From: Sipunculus nudus
Taxonomy: Eukaryota > Annelida > Sipuncula > Golfingiida > Sipunculidae
Direction of reading: 5' to 3'
DNA: 64,000 nt
Assembly: GCA_026874595.1 (NCBI GenBank)
Contig: CM049315.1
Span: 17,133,664 to 17,197,663, forward strand
The notes under the pieces: model-generated
Told to the model about the DNA's origin: nothing
The model's database searches: none
Seen by the model: the letters and a program-made list of their open reading frames with translations, nothing else
In this document: positions 55,620 through 64,000 of the stretch, piece by piece
Position numbering within the stretch: the stretch's first letter is position 1
Layout of the letters: each line of letters opens with the position of its first letter
Made by a program: the position numbers and the translations under genes

Positions 55620-58600
55620 GTACACACACAATTTCTCTGGAGAAGCCCTCCATACATATAAGCACTGATGATTACAAGCGTCCGATAATAAACACATATA
55701 AAATCACTAATTCCATTTATTACACTGCACAGGGTAGTCCTCTGTTCACACTGCTCCTGATCACATGACCATGGTGCAAACGTGACATTGGAATGTTGAG
55801 CCGCTCACATCACCGTTTGCTCTCGCTGTGTATACAGTACTATTAGTCTGCTCACAGATACACGAGGCTCCAAACACCAACCGTCCCCGCTGGAGCACTG
55901 ATGTCTCCTTGAATCATCCAGCCCTAGGTAACCGAATATGTTTCAACACAACGATATCCAGTACCATTGTACATTCGCGTGTAAATAATGTCCTTCGTCT
56001 GTTCTTGGAAGCGTTCACAACATTTATAATTCGCTAGTATACCAGTCCGTTGGCAACTGCGATATCCGCTCTGAAGTCGTTACAGAGATATCAGCGTGGC
56101 CTTCCTCAGACACCGACTATATATGCCTAAAGTCATCACTTCATTTATATGCTTGCTGACGTCACAATCATCACTTTTTGCCGATCGTCAACAATTACAT
56201 GAATGTTTAGATGGACTCGCCTCCAAAGATAAAACCCTGAGAAAAACAAACTAAACAGGTGCTCGGCCTTTTAAGTCTACATTAAGGGGGCCCAATCACC
56301 TATAAAACACGTTGAATTAACACGAAAAATAGCTTATTCCCTTTCAAATAAATCTGTATCTGCCAAAAAAATTGCCTTGAAACCGTTTCCTTACTCCTGT
56401 AAACGAGTGTTAAAAACAGTGGACCGGGCGCGATCACAGGTGTCAACATAAACACAGCGCGCGGGGCAGTGTGCATAACAGAGCCGCAACACGTGTTAAT
56501 CAGGACATGACTTGACTGAGCTTGCCAAGAAATATAATACATATTCCTGCTGGATAAAACACCTCGGGTTGCCGCTCACAATCGGACCTCCGGTCACGCG
56601 GCCTTGTTATGGTAACAGACACGTTGACACCATAACAAGGTGTTAAACTGCTGCTTGCGCGTTACTGGGACTGTGTGCTGGTATGGTTTTGCTGGGAAAC
56701 TTTTGAATAAAGCGAAACTGAACTGATAGTGTGAAAGAACAGGCATAATATTGATTATGTCCATTTAAGTTACATACTATAGCGACCGCTTAGGCAGAGG
56801 CGGCTCCCACAGAATTAAACTGTACTGAAATAAATATCAAACAAGACACGTGTGCTCTCTAACCAAAGGTCTCACGCTAATATCTGAACATGATACTCCA
56901 TATAAATGTGCATGTTCAGACAAGAAAAATTTATATTCTTTCTCGGAGATAGTCTCTGTGCGCATGCGTACCTTTACGGTCTGCATTAACTATAGTCTGT
57001 TCCCCCCCAAATGTAAAAATTCATAAAAAAAACATTATTTATATTTTGCATGCTTCTGGTTCTTCTGAAATGTTTAGCCAAGTGACATACTGCCTCGGCC
57101 ATGGGTTATCAGGAGCTTTAAAGATTGTTGTTTGAGCAAGTGTCCCATGACCTTAACCTTTTTAAATAGAGTTGACATGTTGTAAAATATAGACTGCTCA
57201 CTTAGATTTCGAATTCATTGAATCACTTAAATATTTTGCAAGGTTTTGGTTAAATTTCATTATAATTAATTAAGTGTATGCCCTATTTCTTCATTGTATC
57301 ATGCCACTTGTTAATAATATGTCAGTTTGTGAAAATATTGCCAAATTTTAATGTCCGCCCTACTGTGAAAAAGACCTTAGTCGTACATCATTATGCTTTG
57401 CGTGTATTAAAGATATATACTCATACGCTTGTTTTTCTTTTTAATTGGGTTCACTCATTTGGCGCTTCATGCTGATAAATTAAGCCTTAAATTCATCAGT
57501 AGTCTTCCAAAACATGCTATTTCCAGTGATATCAGCCTTTTTGTTGATATATGTATGAAAGATTCTCTCGTGTGGTTAATGCATGCAAGCTGCACTTGAG
57601 GAACCAGTTATCTATTTACTTCTCATAGTATTATTGCCGACCATTTAATAATCAGTGGCACAGAAACAATAACAGGGAATAAGCTTAGAAACCTACGACC
57701 TTGAAAGTTAGGTTTAAGCAAAAATATGTATCACATGCAAATCTGCCATCTCTAAATATTACCGTGACCAAATGTTAGTTATTTGAATATATATTTGGAT
57801 ATATATAATAGTATATTACGTGTCCAAAGTAGTAACAGGGGGCAAAATGTCGGAAGGAACACCAGCGGTAATGAGCATGCAACTATAAACCAGTTCACTC
57901 GAACCGAGACTTACACATGATTCAACTTAAGGAAATTGTATGAACAATACATGTATACATCTGTGTGTGTAAGACGTGTGTGTATGTTAATGAATTTACA
58001 TTTAAATGAAAGGATCCCCCCTCAGAATAACTGGTTATTTTTAGATTAAATGTTTCCTGTCTGATGTACCTAATATATATCACGATATATCTTCACAAAG
58101 TCTTGGTCAAGTTCAAGCACTTGAGGTTTAATAAATGTATTTAATTTTATTGATTTACCCCAAGTTTAATTACTCACAAGGGAAACGTTCTTTTGATAAG
58201 CAGGAGATTACAACGCGCATATAGCCATTTAATCTTTTTATGACCATCCATTCTCGGAAACAATAAAGTTTAAGCAATTCAAGTGGTTTAACTGGTTACG
58301 TATACCTGCCGTCTAAACCGTTCCATCTATCGTAAAGTTAGCATATTTACACGATATACGGGACTGACATGTTGGGACTGTTCTGTTTGCAGTGTTAATG
58401 TCATTTTTATTATATTTTATAATGCCAAAATATTGTGATACATGTTCTCATGTACGTGTTTCAGTATTTTTTTCAGTGTTTCTCTCTCGACCCACGAGTG
58501 AATGGGTACTGCTTGGTCATGGGGATATTATGACTGCTTGTGTTGTATGCTACACAGGGTGAAAAGAGCAAAACTTCAAAAATATAAAACCTCACAACTT
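54851..58600. other. Region without a recognised gene
   Basis: Holds an AT tract (about 55575-55613), a repeat shared with about 37140-37215 (56391-56470) and a perfect 12-bp hairpin (56602-56640). GCATATATAGTCGG on the minus strand near 56117-56130 could be a TATA-type promoter for a minus transcript, but no first exon could be tied to it. Confidence 0.4.
56602..56640. other. Perfect 12-bp inverted repeat (hairpin)
   Basis: CCTTGTTATGGT at 56602-56613 and its exact inverse ACCATAACAAGG at 56629-56640, separated by 15 nt, in a locally GC-richer block. Confidence 0.8.
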
Positions 58601-58699
58601 GCAGGCTTTGTGCTCACTGTATACCACTCTTCAGGTGACCGACTTGTTTTGGTTTGTGATTGTTCAGTGCGTGATTAATCACAGTTTTATGTCTCCTCT

Positions 58700-59170
58700 C
58701 CCATTGATTTGGTCCGTGGTCGTCATCATCGCCTGTGTCTTCTTGTGAACGTGATTACATTTTTGACATTTGAAATTTGAATTGGTCCTTTCAAAATGTC
58801 TCACTAGTTCGAAGATCAGTGATCTTGACCTTCACTTCCAGGTCAATTTAGCCGAAATTGAATAATTTTATGAACCTCATAACTTTTGTAGTATTGCGTA
58901 TTTCCTCCCAAATTTGATACACAAGTTCTTCATTGGGCTCTGACCATGACCTGGATCTCCAAGGGCGAATCAGCGAAAATATCACTCAGTGTTTCTACGA
59001 TTTTTTGTGAACATGGTAACCTTTGAAGCAATGCATATTCTTTTTTTCAAATTTGATGCACAAGCAGTTTCAACCCAGTTCTGGAAAAAGATGAACACTA
59101 ATGACCTTGACCTTCATCTTCAAAAATCAGCCAAGAAATTCAAAATCTTTGTAACATTTTAAGACTAAAA
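58700..59170. repeat. Diverged ~150-bp tandem repeat, related to the 8945-9987 element
   Basis: About three units carrying GATCTTGACCTTCACTTCCA, CAAATTTGATRCACAAG and TTTTGTGAACATGG-type blocks. The GACCTTGACCTTCA and AAGTTCGAAGAT words are shared with the element at 8945-9987. Confidence 0.45.
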
Positions 59171-59439
59171 CCAAGACATAGCTACACTAATAAATAATTT
59201 GTTTGAAATACATGGTTCTATTTTCTTCAGTTTCTTGTTACATTTTGAAAACAAAGTCCTCCAGAAAGATCTCTTTTTATCAATTAATTGTCTCTTGCAG
59301 ATGGAAGTGTACGGTAGTAAAACTTCATGTAAACATGACTGATATTTTCATGATTTTGTAATACTTTCATATTATAATTTTCTTATCAGATATTTAGTGT
59401 CTGAAAAGTTTTTATCGAATATTACATGCCAGGTTAGAC

Positions 59440-59461
59440 GGGGGGGGGGGGGGGGGGGGGG
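59440..59461. repeat. Poly-G tract (22 G)
   Basis: Uninterrupted run of 22 G followed by a C-rich TGCGGCACCCCCCTGGCTAC block, part of a dispersed repeat. Confidence 0.9.
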
Positions 59462-59788
59462 TGCATGGCCCTCTGCGGCACCCCCCTGGCTACGTCCCTG
59501 AACGGTTTCGTTTGCACGTCATTATATGTAGCTTTTCCTAAAAAGTAATGAAAATAATGCGTTGACGTAATTTATAAACACATAGTAGATCTACTGTTAT
59601 ATTTCAAGCATTTAGGTACGGCAGCAAGACCTTAGAATTTACAGAACTCTTGTGATGACACAAAAAGATATTTCAAGCATAACCCTTTACTAAATCGTAT
59701 TTATAAAGCTCTATGTAAAATAGTCTACATGAGTGGCGTCAATTTATCTTAATATTTTTAAAAAAATGTGTCATACAGAAACTAAAAA

Positions 59789-59792
<4 letters not shown>

Positions 59793-59827
<35 letters not shown>
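59793..59827. repeat. (AT)n microsatellite
   Basis: About 35 bp of AT repeats. Confidence 0.9.
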
Positions 59828-59829
<2 letters not shown>

Positions 59830-60503
59830 CAAATTTCAAATATATATACTTAATCACATTCCAAATATATTACGTTTAAATGCAAGGTTTAAGAAAATAA
59901 GGTAAAATGTTTCCAGTATAACTTAATTCTAAACCAGGTTGAGATAATATTTCATAGTATATTTATAAACCAAAGTCGGATGCATCACATGTAGTGAAAC
60001 TGAAATATGGTGTGGCACAATTGAGCTTTGATTTTTATTCTTTCTGAGACAATTAACATTTTCCAGACAAAATGATATTTTGGGTATGAGTTTTTGCTTT
60101 TTCATAAATTCAAGAGTAGCACTAAAAGAACTGAAATTTTTTTTCATAGTATTTATTAAAAATAATTGTCCATGTCTCTGTGTCAGAATGTTTCCGGTGA
60201 AGGACCTCATCAGCCATGAAGGCCAGTACCTTCTGCTTGGTTTGCCTGTTCATGGTGTCAAGCTTTGTGTACAAAGCAAACGCACGAGCTACCAAGGAAA
60301 CAGAGAAGCGAGGCTGCTATCGGCGATGCTGGCGCGTGTGCCTTCTTGTTCTTTGCTACTAGTTGTGGAAAAAAAAGTCTGGAACAGGTGAGTCGTATTT
60401 ATCAAAATAACCAGCACTCACAGAGCAAAGAAACATTTATCAAATCATAATATGTAAAATTTCTCATTTAATTAAGGTGCAAACAATTTTCGGTTTCATT
60501 TAG

Positions 60504-63007
60504 GATAAGGCGTTGATCACTATATATGATATGAATAAAGACGTATTGACCGTAGATTATAAATTTAAATGTGATAAAATGAGCGAACTAATTGATTTAC
60601 AGTCTGATACCACTTGGCCAGACCTGATTATTCTTATTTCCCTATATATGGAGCATACACTCCCTGTCGCACATGACCATTACTCGTTCACTCCTTGGTA
60701 TAGAGGCCGTACCATTTTGGTCAAGACTTGGGCCAGGTATCTTAAAAGGGTTCGGAGAACGTTTACAGTGGACTCGGACCCACACCCTTGCAGTCACTGA
60801 TCCAAGGCCCAGACCGGTAAACCTTCACGCTCAAACATGGATGTATACAGCTCCAAATATGGAGGTATACACTCCGCGCATATGATTTTTTTTTGCTTAA
60901 TTTTTTAATATTTGTGCACATTATCCACATTGATTTTGCTTATAAGTGTAATACTTTTATTACAAGATATACGGGGCAGCTTGATTTTCCAATCAAAAGT
61001 ATGAGGTTTACAGCACCATCTTATTGTAGAATGACATCGCCTACCCTGCTGTTAAGTCGAACTTAGGGCCTCAATAGATCAGGTGAAAGGATAATTTTCG
61101 CCCACTGGTTCAAAATATCTGGCAAAATTCTAAAAAAAATGTCTTCAAATTTTATCAATTTTATCATGGTTACATTATCTGGTCCAGTTTATAATCTTTG
61201 TCGGGATAAAAAAAAATTCAAATATCCCCACGTATTATCCTCTCGGGTTTCCCGGCTCGCGAATGCAGATGGAGCTAGGCGAATACTGAATGTGAAAAAA
61301 AATAATTGTCTCCCAAATTCCTTAATTCCTAGAACAGGCTGTTCTTACAGCGAGTCAATCAAACATGGGATGGGGCACGACATTAGTTTCCCTTTCCATT
61401 TTGGCAATAGTAGGATAACAAAAAAGTTCGTGATAAAACGTTTCAATTTCATCAGTTATGGAATAGTTTAAGGAGAAAGATGTTAGCAACACTCTGTAAT
61501 GATCATATAATATCATTTTAAAGTAAACTATAATATTCCGTAAGGACACCAGGCAGCACGTACTTCCATTATCTTGTTTAAATAAACGTACATGCGGCTG
61601 GACTTACTTTTGGATTTCCATCGTCCATCAACCATCAACATGAACTCAGAGAGCGCATACCTTCGCCCGAGTATTACCAGACCATATCTATCTTTTTAGT
61701 CTGTTCCTTGTAGGGGTGTCCATCTGTGTTTAGTGATAATTACAAAATGTTTATATTTCTATTTCACATGCGAGAGTGACAGATCAGTGTCAAGGCTCGG
61801 CGATGGGGCAAGAAATATTATACTGAAATATTACCAATTGCTTAATTTTAGTTGAAAATGCATTATATATAATTTATGCCACCGTCTTTTCCCCCCTCAC
61901 TTCATTGAAGCTGTTATTAAAAAAGGACTGTTTTCTCAGATTTTAACTTGATCGATTCACGTAAACCCTTTGCAGGCTCTGGTGTTAGCAACATTCTAAA
62001 TATTCGCCCTGAAAAGAGTGCGCTTAATATTTACCGACGTAGGGGATATAGCTAAGAAAAATATGATGCTCAAATGCTGGAAGGCGCCATGAATATATAC
62101 CATTCCTTGTCCTAAGACAACCAAGTCCTGTTTTTAGCAACTAGTTTGTTTATCAGAAATCTCCACACATTACAACTAACAGAGCTGTTGAAAACGTTTA
62201 TGATTGTGTATAACATTTAAGATATATGTGTATGTTTAAATGCCTGACCTAATATATATAAGATGTAACACTATTTTCAGGCCCCGCAAGTCCAAGAGCT
62301 TCCCTTTGCAGCAAAGTTTCAGACCTATGAACAAGACTACGATGGGTTCATATCCGAGGAAGAGTTTATCAAAACCAAAATATGGAAGAACTCTCCGGCC
62401 ATGCCACCGTGCAGCTTGCGGATAAAAATGGTTATTAATTTCCCTTTGATTTCCAATAGCCTAATGGTTATTCCTCGCCTTTATTTTGTAATGATCAGTT
62501 ACAAAATAATAAAATCACCTACTTTTTGTATTTACAATGTGTTTGTTAGTAAGCATGCAAAAATAGAACATAGCAATATAATTACAAGCGTAAAATTGTT
62601 ATAGCATGAAGAGGTCTCTCCTACCGTTGATACTTGACCCAAGGAATTTATAGGAGTCCTATAAACTCCTTGTTTGAACGAAATCTTGACTAGACCATGG
62701 AATTCAAGATTTACAAAGTCGACTTTTATTACTGTCTACCTAAACTTGAGTGCGCTCTCAAGAAAATTTATTTGTGCTGTAACCAGGCATACATTTTAAA
62801 CATTGAATTTTTCATCTGCTTCGTCGATGAGCATAGATCTGCTTTAAGTGGTTAATAATGATATAATTCCTAACAGGAAATAGGATAACTGCAAACAGTG
62901 TCTATTTTGATTTATTGTTTATTTTAGGTGACGGAAAGTAGGACAGAGATGAATTTGACGCCGCTCCTTTTGTGAAAGGTCTGGTTAATGGAGAGGTGAA
63001 GCCATGA
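60504..63007 (+). pseudogene. Broken EF-hand calcium-binding protein gene (three EF-hand remnants)
   Basis: Three pieces in order on the plus strand. (1) From 60504, after acceptor TTTCATTTAG: ITIYDMNKD then VLTVDYKF, an EF loop that has lost its position-6 Gly and has Tyr in place of Glu12; then CDKMSELIDLQ with no GT donor after it. (2) From 62281, after acceptor CTATTTTCAG: AAKFQTYEQDYDGFISEEEF, a near-complete loop with Glu at position 1. A one-base frameshift follows near 62376-62380, then HATVQLADKNG up to a weak donor GTTATT at 62431. (3) From 62928, after acceptor TTTATTTTAG: DGK, an in-frame TAG, then DRDEFDAAPFVKGLVNG ending TGA at 63005-63007. Pieces 2 and 3 join to a canonical loop DKNGDGK-x-DRDE whose hydrophobic position 8 is the stop. 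Several independent lesions point to a pseudogene. The upstream exon at 60187-60387 has good splice sites but is not clearly related. Confidence 0.65.
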
Positions 63008-63143
63008 CAACCTAGAAGCGTTAAGCACATAAGTGAGTGCTTGTTTGTACTAGTTATGTACTCTCTCCCATGCGAGGGCATTAAACACACAAACACCCTT
63101 TCACACACATACATAAATGTGTATTATATATTATATGAATGAT

Positions 63144-63145
<2 letters not shown>

Positions 63146-63178
<33 letters not shown>
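63146..63178. repeat. (AT)n microsatellite
   Basis: About 33 bp of AT repeats. Confidence 0.85.
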
Positions 63179-63179
<1 letters not shown>

Positions 63180-63585
63180 GGTTCTACTTGTTATATAGTG
63201 ATTATATGTATTTGTATGTATATTACTGAATCAAAAAGTCATATTTACTTTTTTATGTATCATAATGTGATAGTATCAATGCTAACACAGTCTAAGATTA
63301 AAGTTTAATTAATGTTTTATATGTATTTTTGTTTCTTTGGCATTCCCAGGAGCCGTTGTGGAAGTACATCAATCATAATCTAGGTTTTCTTAATGAACAC
63401 AAATTACTGTGACAATTAGTGCCTTTTCAACTTATCTTCTCTTTATATCGTTTCTGCTAATGAGTTCACATTTTCACATGAATCTTTAAGTAAAATAAAA
63501 AAACAAAGGCATAAGTGTTTGTTGTTGTTGTTTTATAACACAACTTGCTGTGTGGTAGCATAAGAGTGTGTATATATTGACATAA

Positions 63586-63852
63586 AAATTTATCAATGGG
63601 CTCGCCCCTTCTTACCTTATTAAGAACTTTACTTTTACCCGTGATGTTCATCAGTATAACACCCGTTCATCAGTAAATTCCCATGTTAATCCTCTCAAAA
63701 CCACGCACAGAAATCCTAAAAACTCATCTTTTTATGCAGGAAGTGTTCTATGGAATGCCCTTCCGACAAAACTAAAAAATGCCAACAATCTAAAGAGCTT
63801 TAAAATGCTAGCGTGCACATATTTCCTTGCATATAATACCAAGATAGAATAA
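63586..63852 (+). pseudogene. C-terminal tail of a second LINE reverse-transcriptase protein
   Basis: An 88-codon open frame with no start codon, running GLAPSYLIKNFTFTRDVHQY, NTRSS, then SSFYAGSVLWNALPTKLKN, NANNLKSFK and a TAA stop. The GLAP...VHxYNTR...LWNxLP...SFK order is characteristic of the end of CR1/Jockey-type LINE ORF2 proteins. An upstream stop at 63583 marks the 5' break. It is a different lineage from the fragment at 20958-21485. Confidence 0.7.
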
Positions 63853-64000
63853 TTACCTTTCATTTTCTACTTGAATATAGCTAAATAATACTAATATTTG
63901 AGCGTCATCTAATTTTTCATTACCGTACTTATGCGCATCTTATGTAGACTTTTATATATACATTTCATTTATATCGTACACAATTGTGCTTAATTTGTAT

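Overview
This is a window of an animal nuclear genome. Genes are split into short exons with GT-AG introns, the DNA is AT-rich, and (AT)n and (GA)n microsatellites and short non-autonomous transposons are everywhere. A paired-like homeobox gene, a rotatin gene and a bacterial-type sugar-acid dehydratase in one window, together with the repeat style, suggest a lophotrochozoan, most likely a bivalve mollusc. That placement is an inference; nothing here fixes the species.

Layout. About 1-10.5 kb (+ strand): the last nine exons of a rotatin-like centriole/basal-body gene. One intron begins with a 28-copy, 51-bp minisatellite that grew out of the exon end and its own 5' splice site. 10.8-12.2 kb: a 1.4-kb DNA element with long terminal inverted repeats. 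12.2-16.9 kb: noncoding, ending in the probable promoter of the next gene. 16.9-24.9 kb (+): a complete four-exon paired-like homeobox gene (264 codons, ISX-like). Its second intron holds a 5'-truncated LINE flanked by a 16-bp target-site duplication. 26.2-27.5 kb: repeat elements. 28.35-29.64 kb (+): an uninterrupted 426-codon L-rhamnonate dehydratase gene with every catalytic residue present, a candidate horizontal transfer. 33.7-38 kb: two terminal exons of an unknown gene, a 74-residue single-pass membrane protein, and one isolated exon. 43.7-47.4 kb (- strand): a six-exon gene of unknown function, reconstructed here from splice sites and phases. 50-54.3 kb: two large tandem-repeat elements, a small MITE and a tRNA-derived SINE. 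60.5-63 kb (+): a broken EF-hand gene. 63.6-63.85 kb: the tail of a second LINE.

The genes do not form a pathway. Rotatin acts at centrioles, the homeobox gene encodes a transcription factor, and the dehydratase would act in L-rhamnose breakdown. The recurring theme is repeats that carry functional-looking sequence: splice donors inside a minisatellite, nuclear-receptor-type palindromes inside transposon arrays, and foldback hairpins.
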